Positions 37,505-49,959 of a stretch of 64,000 nucleotides of DNA are shown piece by piece. Within the stretch, counting starts at the first letter, position 1. Every line of letters begins with the position of its first letter. The position numbers were made by a program, and so were the translations under genes. The notes under the pieces were generated by a model. That model saw only the letters and a program-made list of their open reading frames with translations, did no database searches and had not been told where the DNA came from. Source of the stretch: Solea solea (lineage: Eukaryota; Chordata; Actinopteri; Pleuronectiformes; Soleidae); NCBI RefSeq assembly GCF_958295425.1, contig NC_081138.1, forward strand, positions 4,819,802-4,883,801, given 5' to 3'.

Positions 37505-40500
37505 ATGTTTTCAAGACTGGTGTCGTGCCAAAAAGTGATAGCCTGCCAGAAACTGATTCGGGTCCGCCGGGGCGCGCACAACTTGTTAACCCTGCGTCGC
37601 AGCAATTCGGCCTATTACAGGTGCTTTTTGTGTGAATTAAACCGTGATAACGTTCTAATATTCTGCCTGTGGTCGGTTAAAATGATTGACAGCTGTTTTT
37701 AAATACAAAATAAATATCTGTCTTATTTTTCGTCTGTTGAAATATCTGAAAAGGGCGAATGCAAACACTAGCATGCAGTATTCCAGTTGCCAAAAAGTGA
37801 TTTGTGGAATATTTATGTTTCAAAACTACTTCGTTTTATTGGGTATGACATATTTTAAATATTATCGCCCACTCCTTCAATTTTACCTGTCGAAATGCTT
37901 GTGAAGGGCTAGTACAAACAATAACCTGCAGTATTACAGTTGCCAAAAAGTGAGTTGTGCGCCTACTTTGTGGATGAGGAGATATTTTTTCTGTCAAAAT
38001 CACTTGGTTTCATTTGAGGGGAATATATTTCATACATAATGGCCCACTCCTTCCATTTTACCTGTTGAAATACTTGTAAAGGGCTAGTACAAACAATAAT
38101 GTGCAGTATTCCAGTTGCCAAAAAGTGATTATCAAAGCAGGTGTCGATTCATTCAGTATTTAATATATAATATTTTAATTTGACTTCAACAATGCACCAG
38201 AGAAGTGAATTGCACGAGTTCAGTAAGAGTGCAAAATATAATGTTGTGATTGTGTGACAAATCACAAACAAAGAAAATACAATGTAATGGTCATTTAAAT
38301 GCCATTACTGCATATTTGATGTTTGATAATGACTGGTGAATTCTTTCCCAGCACAATGAACGTGAGGAAAGTGGAAAAGACAGTTGTGAGTGTGGAGCAG
38401 GCAGAGGGGGTTGGTGCTTACGTCCGCAGGAGCATTGGCAGAAAGGAGGTAAGTCAATCAACATGTTTATATTTTCCCAGTGACTCAAGAACCAATGTCT
38501 AATACTTGTCCTACACCAGACAAATAGGACGCAACTCTTTTTTTGTTTGATTTTAAGTGTTTTCGTACTCTTATTGTCGATTAATCTATTAGTTATCTTG
38601 TCTAGGAAGTGTTGTTGTCTGAACCTCATAGTGATATGGTTTTCAGATGTCTTGTGTTGTCCACAACAAAGAAACCAGAAAATATTCACATTTAAGTAGA
38701 AAAAACACTTAAAACCATTAATCAATTATCAAACAGTTGTAAAGTAAAGTAATTTAGTGTAGTTTCTTATTAATAATTGATTATTTGCAGCCCTAATATT
38801 TCATATGAATATTTCAGTTCAGAAATACCCTTTTTCATATTTGATTTAAGTGCCTCTAAAGTTTTATACCTATATATATTGAAATAATATATATTTTTTA
38901 ACACCAATTTGTTATAATAATTATATTAATCCAACTCTTTATTCTGATTGTTAGTGCTTCATACATGCAATATCAGTATACATATTTTAAGAAGCTTATT
39001 TTTGGATAGCTTACATCCATGACTCCAAACCAGTGTAGTGTCAAACTGTAATTCTTTGTTCCATAAAGAAGACCCACCTCTTTGTTTTGCCATATTGCTT
39101 TTTAGTAGTCTTATTTGTAGTTATTAGTAATTCTATTTTCTTCCATTTACCAAATGAAAAAAACTCTTTGCAGCTGAGGAACCTGGACCCCTTCCTGATG
39201 TTGGATGAGTTCAGAGTGAGCAAGCCCTCAGGTTTTCCAGACCATCCTCACAGAGGATTTGAAACGGTACGTGTAAAAGTATTTGACCTTTTAGTCTTTC
39301 CTCCAGGTTTGTGTCTGATTTCATTGTCCTCATTAATATTAAACCCACCAGACATTGTAGATACTGCACATTTACACCACAATATCCCAGTGAGTTTTAT
39401 ACTTACAATAAGCTACATTTCATTTGAATTTATGCAGAAAAATGCAACAAAATAATGATATTATGATGAAATAACGATGATTGGGGCAAATTTGCAATAT
39501 AAACAGAGCTGTCTCAAAACAACAAAAAACAATAAGAATTTATCAGTCACAGCTTTTAGTTTTTTCTGCTCTTCTTTGACTTTAATGTTAATAAACCTAG
39601 TATATATTTAAACATTCCTTTGTTCTGCTGGAAAGTTGTTTTTTTTCCACAGTTTATGCATAACAATTAAAGCATAGGAACAGTGTTTACTACAGAGGAT
39701 CAAATTACATACTTTTATCACCAGATGGCGACAAAAGGACGCCGTGAAGAGAGGACACTGACTGTTACTTTTCCACAAATGAAAATTTAGGTTTATAGAC
39801 TTTATAGAAAAAGCACATGGAAAGTCAGAGGTGTCAGGTATGTGACTGTATATTGTACAGTGCATTGTACAATGTGTATAACCTCTCATGATCAGCTGAG
39901 TAAAGCTCAGGTTGAAATAATAATTAAGACATTAAAACAACCTTCAGCTCTTTTTTCATTTAGTTTGCTGTTTTGTTCTGGTTTTTTTAAATGAGGCAGG
40001 TGTTATATCAATTAAATTCAATACAATTCAATTTTATTTGTATCAACTTTAATTAGAGCTTATATCTGTGGTTTATATCTTCTGTCTTTATTTCATCCGG
40101 CTTTCACTTTTGCCTCAAGGATGTGTGATTGAATAAGAGGTCCCAAAGAATGAAAAATATGATAATTCGTCTTGTTCTGGCTCCCACTCTCTGAGCCAGT
40201 TAGTGGTGAAGTTGTTTATGAAAATGACTTGATAAATACATTTATTTTGTATTGGGTCAAAATATTTATTCTATTGAAATGTTACTTCAGATTCAGATTT
40301 GCAAATAGGTCTGGGATTGCTTTTGCAGTGTGTGATGCGAGGCTAAACATCCATGGAATAAGATTTGTGTCAAACAACACTGTTTAAGAAGCAAACAAAA
40401 TCGAACCACAAAATCAAAATACACAAATTGCAAATAAAATATCGATTTAATCATTCAATAATATTGTATTTTATTTTGTTTGAAAATACGTTTTTTGTTT

Positions 40501-43500
40501 GCAATGTTCGTAATTTTATTTGCTCCGACTCTTGTTCTTTGCGCTGTGTTTTTTTGTTTGCGATTCTGACCATGGGCGGGCCTTAGGAAGCTGCCTGCTG
40601 ATTGACTACTGAGTTTTGGAGCGACACTCCAAGTAGTCACGGGCTTGGAGTCGCTGTCCGCCTGGAACTCGCTCCCCAAGTTTTCCCCGTCAACATCCGA
40701 CAAAATAATTAAGTAAGTATCTAAAGTTCATAATCTGACAAACCTTACCTACAATTAAAATCAGCGGTCGCTCCAAAACTCAGTAGCCAATCAGGAGGCA
40801 GCTTCCCAAGCTCCGCCCATGGTCAGAATCACAAACAAAAAACCACGGCGCAAAGAACAAGTGCATTGCTTCATAAAGAGTGTTGTTTGAAAATATTGGC
40901 ACAAATCATATCCCATAATTATTCTTACATGTCTCTGTTGTGTGGGGTTCACGGTTCCAGTGTCACTTCTAAATGGAGGCTATTGAAATCAAACTTTATA
41001 AAAGAAGAAGAAGAAACTGTCCTTAGATCACCAAACCAGCTCCTTGAAAAGTATTTGATTTGGCAGATGCAACGTACATCTCCCAGTGAGGGAGGACAGG
41101 TTTAGGCTGCGCTCCCAGCATGCCTTTCAGCAGGTGTGTTTGCTCACACTCGCATGACTTTTTGAAATCACACAGCTGCGGAGGCAGATCACAGGCAGCT
41201 CGTTGCAGGAGCCTGTGATCTCCCCTCGTACGCAGATGTTCAGCTTTTAACCTATGACCTCACATATAGCGTTTTTTCCTTCCTGACCGCTGGTGGTGAG
41301 AGAAGCACACACGTGCTTGTAGCTCACGGCCTCAAATATGGCATTTTTTTGCAGAAATTGGCTATGCAGTAAGCATATAATTGCTTTAAAATAAAAACAG
41401 AGCTTGGTTTTTGGAGACAATAAGCTACAACTGAAGAAGAACACATACATTTGATTCATAATCCAGTGAAAAAGAAGGGAGTAATGACAGAGAGAGCGGG
41501 AGATTAGATGAGAAAGTAAAGTTGTGAAAAGGTCTTTACATCCTTTTTGGTATGTGAAGGCCACTGTAGTTTGGGCGAGGTAAGTGGTAGCATGTTGCAA
41601 TCTGCAGTTTCACCGTGAGACGTATAGATAGATAGCTTTAAATCACGTGCATGAGTTATTCGTCATGTCCAATGCTACGCAGTAATGCGTGCATGTGTTT
41701 TCCCTCAGGTAACATATGTTTTACAGGGAATCTCAGCCCATGAAGACTTCTGCGGCCATTCTGGACGTCTGGAACCTGGAGATCTGCAAGTACGTGTGTA
41801 GAAATTGCTCCTTTATAGCGGTTCAAAGAAATGGTTTTACATTATTATATTTTAAGGGAGGGTTCCTCGTTCATGGTCTTTTGGGGATCCACTGCCCTCC
41901 GTGTTTTAGGTGTGTCCCTGCTCCAGCACACCTGATTCAGATGGTCAGCTCATCAACAAGAACTGCAAACGCCTGGTAATGAGCCATTCATTTGAATCAG
42001 GTGTCTTGGAGCAAAGAATAAGGAGTTAAGGCCTGTTCAGACCTAGTGTCAACATTCAGTCTGAGTGATCTGATCCCATGTGGTGCCCGATCATAAAAAA
42101 ACTAAACACATTTGGAGGTGGTTCGAGGACACATGTTGCCAGATTCCTGCGTATATTGGATCAGGGACCTCCTCCCTGGCTGACGTCCTGTGATTCACAG
42201 CAGTTTCACAGTATTTTTCTTTTTTTTTTTTTTACAATTCTTAGTGTGTATATACTGATTTTTCCTCAACAAATATTAACAGTGATCATCACATGATTCA
42301 TTTGTTTCTGATGATAAGAGATCAAGTTACAGCAGCGCGAGCAGAGCTTCGATTCACTCCTCTTGAATCTCCACAACAGCTGTACAGTTACTCATTAAGA
42401 ACATCATTTTCTCCTCGTGAACAAATGTGACATCAGGTGCCAGGTGTTTGACGGCTTTTCACTTCAGGACAGAGTTTGCATGTTCTCACTGTGTGTGTGT
42501 CTCTGGTTTCCTCCCACGCGTCCAAAAAACCTGCAGAGGTTAATTGGACACTCTAAGTTCTCCTTAGGTGTGAGTGTGTGAGCGAATGGTTGTTTGTCTG
42601 TGTGTTGGCCCTCTGATGGACTGGTGACATGTCCACTGTCCAGGTTGTGACCCTGCGTTTCACCCTGTAACAGCTGGGATTGGCTCCAGCTTCTGTTGAC
42701 TGTATGTTTTACAACATATGAATATGAAGCTTCAGACTGCAAGCTTTACACAAAACCTGAAAATGGGAGGATATTGTTAGTTTGGTTCTTTCCTATAGTT
42801 CACAAAGTCCTTTTATCACATTCATTTTTTTAAATGCAGGGTTTTTGTCTTCTGTGTTGTTGATTCAAAGTTATGATTAATGTTATATTGCTTTTTAGTT
42901 GTGATATAAAGTAGCAATGACTGTGCAAACAACACAAAATAGACTCAATTCAATCCGATTTTAAAGATTACTTTAAAGACTTTTTTCTCAGGTGTGTTTA
43001 TATAGTTATGTTTATTAAAAAAAATGTTTCATCAGATTGTGTAGGGTGTGCTGAAAAAAGGTTATAAGACACTCTATATTGCATATTTCTAATTATTAGC
43101 TGCTGATAAGAGTAGTAAATGAAGATGTTTCCTGTTTTTTCCAGCGAGAGGAAACACATTATCTAACAGCCTTAATCAGTGATTGTAAATGTGGTAGAGT
43201 TCAAGGAGATCACTAATAATACTTGGTACATGTGCAATGATATACATCTCTGCTGCTTAAGGTAAATAACTGTACGCTTATATTCTGTGTAAACAGCATA
43301 ATTACATTTAAAACAATCTCTGCTTAACTGTTGCTGCTCACATTTCTTAATCTTTAATTCATTATTTAATTCCTGCGTGTTATTTAGATTCTGAAGGAGC
43401 AAATGCGACTCAGGAGTATTATGTTTACAGCAGAAGACAACTTAAATCCTCTTGGTAAACAAATCCCCGCAAACACATTACATATGCATTATAATGTTGT

Positions 43501-46500
43501 GCACTCACACTAATTGGATATCATGCCCTTGGGGTTGTTTCCTGTGTTTTTAAAGCAGTAAAGTGAGACACAGGCTGCTGACTCAGCTTGAATCTGTCAG
43601 CTAAATGTGCACAAACACACACACCATGTGGACCCTCTGGAGGCTCGGACGTCGGGTGGGAGAAGCAGATGCTTCGACGCCTGCCTGTCCTCCAGGGAAA
43701 ACTCAGGAAAGTTAGTTACTCAAATTAGTTACTTTTAATGAAGTGGTGAGGACATCTTGCCGTGAAAATAAAAGACAAAAAAATATCGATTAAGTCTTAG
43801 ATTCAACTTGAAAAACACTATTTTATGTCCAGTTATGTAACAGTTGCAATAAAAATCATTTCAGCATGACTTGTGAGTTATCCAGAGAGATCGTCTTCCC
43901 AGTAAATAGCCCGGCATGCAGCATTATGAACACTCACAGATGACTTACCGTTGGCCAGCTGCATGAAAGCAGAGTGGAAATTTCCAGCTCAAAAGAGAAG
44001 CAGGAGCTTGTTTTAACTGAACTTCATTTAGCCCCAGTGTTTAGATTCACTGCCTGATTTTAAAACACATGTCATTTCATCAAACTGATCCTCTAACTAA
44101 TGTTTTATTATTATTATTTTTTTTTGCTTTAAACAAAGTGGTGGACCAGTAGTTGAATTCTGATTTTCTGACGCACCACTACTTGTTTGTTCCCTCGTTC
44201 ACTCATGAATTTGTTTATTAGTGCCTTCTTCTGGATTCCATCATACATTACTTTTATTTACTCTTCCTTTGGTTCTTGGTCTCCTCTCCCTCTTCTTCTC
44301 CTTCCTTTCCGACTTCTCTCAGTGTTTGTCATCTTCTCTGATCTACTGCTGCTGGCATCACCATAGCTCCTTTCTCCATTTCTACTTTTGAAAGGTTTGA
44401 TATGTAACAATTAATAACGTCTGAAGGCCCTGGTATACTTCCGCGCGCATGCCGCGCATCGTGTCACATTGCGGACCCTGGTATACTCGCGTGTCAGGGT
44501 CCTGTAGTATTTCACTTTTACCATCGGGTGGTGGTGCATGTCTGGACACAGGGAATGGGACGAATTACTACCAAATAAGAAAAGAACGATGCGATGTCTA
44601 AAATCCATTAACCAGCTTATTTCTAGGCTATGAAACAAAACTATTTTATTATAAACCTATATAAATGTGTAGCACACTCAATTTGTGCTTAGAAACCCTC
44701 CCTAAATAGACCCTAACACTGGACCTTTAACTATATTGTATACATTATATAAAAGGTATATTTCATACGTGTTTCCTTGTTTCCCCAGTGGATGACTGCA
44801 GGGCGGGGGGTGGTCCACGCTGAAATGCCAGTGTCAGAGGAGCCGGTGGTGGGACTACAGCTGTGGGTGAACCTGCCGAGTCGAGACAAGATGGTGGAAC
44901 CAGCGTACCAAGATCTCAAAGGCTCACAGGTCCCCAAACGCAGCCAGGGAGGAGTTACAGTCGCTGTTATATCTGGAGAGGCTTTGGGAGCAAAGGTGCG
45001 TGTGTACTTAAACACTGACCTTGTCAGGACCAGTAGTCCTAATGGACACCTAAACCTGGTCCCAATATGGCAGAACATCACTTCCAAAAGTACTGAATGA
45101 AAGTCAATGCAAGTCTTAAAATGGATAGAACTGTGTGTGCTTTACACACGTTTGGCTGTACTTGACCCCGATTTATGCCCATGATGACAGGAAATGGGAT
45201 AAATCCATTACATAAAAATCAGAAAATGGTAAGTTTATAGTTCCTCTGTTTAGAATTTCAATTATTTAGACTTTCCAGTGTCAAAGGTCAGAGTGTACAT
45301 TTTCACTGTGTAGTTTGTGTCATTATGCTTAAGTGTACTGACTGATTGTTTTAGTGTGAGCTTCTGGAAGAACACAATTGTGAGCTGTGGGGAATACACA
45401 GGTGTATGACTTTCTGAACTATCTCTAGTCAAGTCAGTTTATTATAGTCCTATCACGTTCTAGACACATGTCATCTCTCTTTATCTGCTGAAGAAGGGAG
45501 CTAAAATAGGATTAAAAAAAATAGATGTAAAATCACAAAAAGAACTGTGGGAAGAATTGTAATCCATAGTAGATTCTGATGTTGATTTTAATGCCACAGA
45601 ATTTGAGCTTTGTTCACAACCAATTTAAGAAACAGCATATAACGAATAATCATGACTGTCACTGGTGCCACTATGTCAAGATTTATTTTTTCTCTCCTTT
45701 TATGTGTTAGACAGTAAATATAATCTTCTTTTTTTTCCCCTCCCCATAGTCTCCGATTTTCACCAGGACACCAACCCTGTACCTGGATTTCAGGCTGCAG
45801 ACAGGTGCCCTGCATGTGCAGCCAGTTCCCCGAGGTAGGGATTTGTTTGAAATAAATGCCATTTTATTGTGATATTCTGCAGGAAATTGTTAGCTTTTTT
45901 TACTACTTCATCCAAGTGTGACTAAGAATGCACAGTATATCATGGTATTTTTCAAAAATATACAACAAACACCTTCTTTTTGGTACAAATTCATCTGTAT
46001 TGTCCTGTTCTACCATTTATGTTTTAGGGTTTTAGACTTTTAGACCATCACTCAGCATCTGCTATTACATGTACTACAGCAGTTACTTCTCAGCTAAGCC
46101 CTTAGCATGTGTTAGGGAGGTGCAGCAGCAAAGGTTCTGATTTTCACGTACCACGTAATATCATAGAAGATAAATAAATGTGTTTTTTTTCCGGTATAAA
46201 CTGGTATACGATCCAGCACTATGCTAAGTACAGGTCTGAAGACAATCAGTCCTGGATGTGTCCTCAAATCTAATCACAAAAAATCAATTTGGAGGTGATT
46301 TCTGGACATTACTGAGTATACATGAATGCAATCTGCAATCGTCATCCAACCTGCAGGAGCTTCCGTCATTTTTTTTTACACTAATAAGCTCTTGATTTAC
46401 TTTTTTTTCTAGTGTTTTTAATCTTATTTCATATTGTGGCTGTGTGAGAAGTGCTTTGTTTCACTCAAGAAGAGTCTCTTGTGCTCATGGACACACACAC

Positions 46501-49500
46501 ACACAAACACGTTGACATCAGACACATCTGTGCAGTCAGACAGACAGTCGCTAAAAACATCATGTTGTTCTTGCAAACAGACGTGATGTCAGTGCGCATT
46601 TGAACATAGGGCATGGAAAGGCCAATCTGAACTGACTTGTCCAGATGCGGAGCGTGCTGCAAATTAATAAAGCTGTGTCAGCACATTCAGTCCTTGAATT
46701 TGAGGGAATTGGTCCTGGAAAGCCCTTGAAAAGTACTAGTATTTGAATTTGATATCCGATGTCTGTCTAACTGAAGAAAACAAAACATCCGTGAAAAGTT
46801 AAACGTGCAGGATTTCTCTGTTTCTTCACAACATAGAGAACAAAGTGCATAAAGGCTATGTATTGAACGTGGATGGAGCATCTCTTAACGTAGCTTTCTC
46901 CACCATTAAACTCCCTCTTCTTCAGCCAGGGAACTTCCACCACGAGGAGACATTAAGAAGCCATGCCCGGGGAGTGAAACGACCATATGTCACAAATCCA
47001 TATTTTGACCCACCTCCTATCAGCAAGTACCTAGTGAAAACAAACATTACCCTGAGTTGATGATAGACACTTATATAATAACAGCTACAGTAATTAGCAC
47101 AGTTGTCAAACAAAAAACTGCTGCCCCCGTGTGGCCAATAAAGTTATTTCAATTTGTGTGTGTGTGTGTGTGTGTGTGTGACAGGATGGACAGCGTTCAT
47201 CTACACATTATCTGGATCCATTCATGTCGGTGAGTGAAGAATGCCTATTTTATTTTGATTTTATTTTGCCTTTTCAGTGAGACACACTTTCAGTTGTCCG
47301 GCACTTCAGACCAATATGAGAACAAGAAGAAGAAATCATTAGGTTTCAGATCACTCCCTCACTTCTCACGCTGATCTTCCTTCTGCAGCATTTACGCCAC
47401 AAACGCGCGTGTGATCTCAGTCCAGTCGCAGTTTCCCCTCCCACGTCGAGCCAAAAGGGCCCATGTGTTCCACTTTAAAGCCTGATGGATTCATACCGCC
47501 ACGAAACGATGACGTCCTCACGCGTCAGACTAGATCGGCTCAATTTAAACACTCACTGGAAAGAATATGATACTCTTGGGTATAAAATATGACCAAATCT
47601 GGCTTCAGATCAATCACCTACCACACATGTAATAACGACGCCCTGTTGTATCATGTTCAAATTTTGCATTTCCTACTTATTGGACAACGTCATGTGACCT
47701 GTGATTTCCCCTTGCATGAGAACAAACCCTGTCAGACTGTTTTTGTTTGTTGTTGGGTTTTTTTTTTTTTTTTTATTCCTTGGTTGTGATTTAATTATTC
47801 TCCATCAGCGTTGCACTGCAGGAACACTCAGACCAGTTGCAATTGCTGACAGATGTTGCGATGACATGGCGCGTAGAAAACGCCTGCCGAGACTAAAGAC
47901 GTTATGTGAATTTTTGAAGTCTTGAACTTTACAAATGCTGTCTGGCCAAACGCTGAAGCAGCTGGTTCCGATGAGTGCATCCACCACAAAAACACTCAAG
48001 GCGGGAGAGAGTGCGAGAGAAGGGCGTAACAAGGTCAACTTGTCCGAAACGCACAGGTGCTTTTATTTCTCTTTAAAACAAAAGTGTTACGCTTCAAAGC
48101 CTGTGGTTAACCATAACTGGGTTTGTGTGATTCACCAAAGCAGGACCAATTTTCCAACCCGAGACTTTGACTTTCATTTGCCACAACGGAGCTTCTCCTC
48201 CCAAGAGTTGTGGATTTGTTTTCAAATATACACAAAAAAAAAAAAACAGCTCATCGACCACAAAACCTAAACAATCATCTTGCCTTGTCTCGTTTTTGAA
48301 ACGTTATTTCAAACAGCATTTTTAAAGGGTAAAAATCGAACCTGTGCTGTTTTGAAGGTCCGGATCAGGATCAAAAGGAGGTGGAGTCGCACCACACCAC
48401 GGTGTTTGGAGATGGGGACTGTGTCAAGGTGGAAAACAAGGTGAGGACAGCATAAAGATCAGACATGATCATCGCTGTTTGGAGCTGTGAGACATAATTG
48501 ACTCAGTCGTCACGTGTCTCACCTGCTGTGGAGAAGACGTGTGTCCACACTGACAGATCTGCAGCTGTGCACAAGAGCAGTAAGATGTTTATATCCAGTT
48601 ATCTGGGCCAGAGGCGGGGTCTATACTGCGCATGCACCATTCATAACGAGAGTCTAGGATAAAGATTTATACGTCTTTTTTGAATTTAAATGCAGATTAT
48701 ATATTATATATGCCAGGTATATATTATATACATGGCACTCACTGTCTGTATAATGTGTCTTCTTCATGTGAGACAGTTGGGGCGGCGCCCTAGCGCCCTC
48801 TATTGACAGGCCGCCACTGATGCTTTTTCATTTGTTAAGGCTTTTCCACTGTACAGTTGTAGCACAGCTTGTCTCTGCGTCGCTCTACGCCGTTTCCCTT
48901 TCCATGACTAAAGTACCGCCTCAATGTGGGCGGAGTCGTCACACCGCGGCTACACGAAAATGCCGTAGTGCTGTCGCTAAATACACCAGACTTCTCTGTT
49001 AAATATTGAAATTTTAGACATTTCCTTAGCTAAATGTTGGAGATTACGCTGCTTAACTTGTATTAAATGAGGGTCTTGTGTCTGTTATATGTATTTTATT
49101 ATTGTTCTGTTTTTGGTATTTTTATGTTTTTATGTTCTATTATCCCAGCATTCACATATAAACATTATCAGTACCACATCACAATTAGCAAATCACTAAA
49201 TACGTCAATAGAATGAACGTGGAGTCACATTTAAGGTCCATTAAGAAGGCTGATTACTGCAGGAGTAAGTGATGATTTAGAAGCTGTTTGTTCTTCACCG
49301 GGACAGATTGTATCTGTAGGCAACAGCGTGAACTGGTCCCTCTGAGGATGATTCAGGTTGGCCAGGATAGAGTGTGCTTTCATTTAACGACCTGACCCGA
49401 TAGAGTTCATGGAGGTCATTCAGTGCTATTCCACTAGTTTTGCTGCACACTTCCTGTGAGCGATTTTTATTTGGCTTAAAAGAAAGAGACCCGTGCCATT

Positions 49501-49959
49501 TTTTATCTGCGCTATTTAAATAAAGTGGCCACTGTAAAGAGACTTCTTATAGGAGGATTATTTTCTTTACTTCTTTACTATTTGTTTTGGAACAAGTGAT
49601 TTCCCACTTGTGGAAGACATGTTCACATCAGACTAAGATGATGACAGTACCTGCTGTTTCCTCCTCAGGGCTCCGAAGAGTCTCATTTTGTGCTGATCGC
49701 TGGAGAACCGATCAAAGAGCCTGTGGTCCAACACGGTACGACATGTTTTTTCTCTACGTGCCACTGAGCAACATGAGTCATCGGTGTCTAACAGGAGTCA
49801 CTTGCAGAACTCACTTGTAACTGTTTTCTTTGCCCCTCAGGTCCGTTTGTAATGACCACAGAGGACGAGATCAGAGAGGCTTTAAGAGACTACCAGAGTT
49901 TCAGAAATGGCTTTGAAAGGGCCAAAAACTGGAGATCCAAGATCAGAGACTCTTCGTAA
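37505..49959 (+). CDS. pir: Pirin, with candidate mitochondrial-type N-terminal leader
   Basis: Bicupin iron protein; in mammals a nuclear iron-dependent cofactor of NF-kB, with quercetinase activity reported. Exons: 37505-37620 (leader), 38352-38448 (ATG at 38356 gives the human-like start), 39174-39266, 41709-41789, 44789-44995, 45750-45834, 47185-47229, 48358-48440, 49669-49735, 49841-49959. From 38356 the product is 290 aa, the same length as human pirin; with the leader it is 330 aa. Metal ligands are retained: FPDHPHRGFET (two His) and VVHAEMP (His, Glu). The leader exon joins in phase (AG|C gives Ser) and encodes a basic stretch without Asp or Glu, beginning MFSRLVSCQKVIACQKLIRV. All introns are GT-AG. 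The leader exon is inferred; the core is certain. Exon 7 is preceded directly by a TG repeat. Confidence 0.95.
38560..38800. mobile_element. Degraded hAT-like MITE family B copy in pir intron
   Basis: Shows GTCGATTAATCTATTAGTTA, AGATGTCTTGTGTTGTCCAC, GAAAATATTCACATTTAAG and GATTATTTGCAGCCCTAA in family order. Termini are eroded. Confidence 0.65.
40351..40916. mobile_element. Foldback transposon with long inverted arms, pir intron
   Basis: The two halves are diverged reverse complements: AGATTTGTGTCAAACAACAC at 40361 pairs with the segment near 40880-40905, and CCATGGGCGG at 40571 pairs with CCGCCCATGG near 40814. The middle (about 40640-40770) is unpaired. No coding capacity. One arm of a related element is at 18020-18210. 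Confidence 0.75.
42465..42700 (+). repeat. Common teleost SINE/LINE-tail repeat, pir intron
   Basis: The ordered blocks TTTCCTCCCACGCGTCC, TTAATTGGACACTCTAAG, CTGATGGACTGGTGACATG and CAGCTGGGATTGGCTCCAGC form an interspersed repeat found throughout fish genomes. Fragments of it also lie at 1190-1320 and 3060-3130. Confidence 0.65.
47155..47180. repeat. (TG)13 microsatellite abutting the acceptor of pir exon 7
   Basis: Thirteen TG units end one base before the CAG acceptor at 47182-47184, replacing the usual polypyrimidine tract. Exon 7 is 45 nt, so skipping it would keep frame. Confidence 0.95.
48830..48990 (-). mobile_element. MITE family D fragment, pir intron 8
   Basis: Contains GTGGGCGGAGTCGTCAC and CTTTTCCACTGTACAGTTGT, the reverse-strand counterparts of GTGATGACTCCGCCCAC and the terminal CTTTTCCACTACATGGTCCC of the copy at 50031-50460. 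Confidence 0.55.

Larger units (their letters stand above)
36085..38132 (+). repeat. Four spaced copies of an ~80-bp repeat around the 5' end of pir
   Basis: Copies at about 36085-36180, 37730-37800, 37868-37955 and 38040-38132 share TTTTACCTGTTGAAATACTT, AAAGGGCTA and GCAGTATTCCAGTTGCCAAA. Three lie in pir intron 1 at about 140-170-bp spacing, one downstream of the FAD enzyme gene. Confidence 0.75.
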
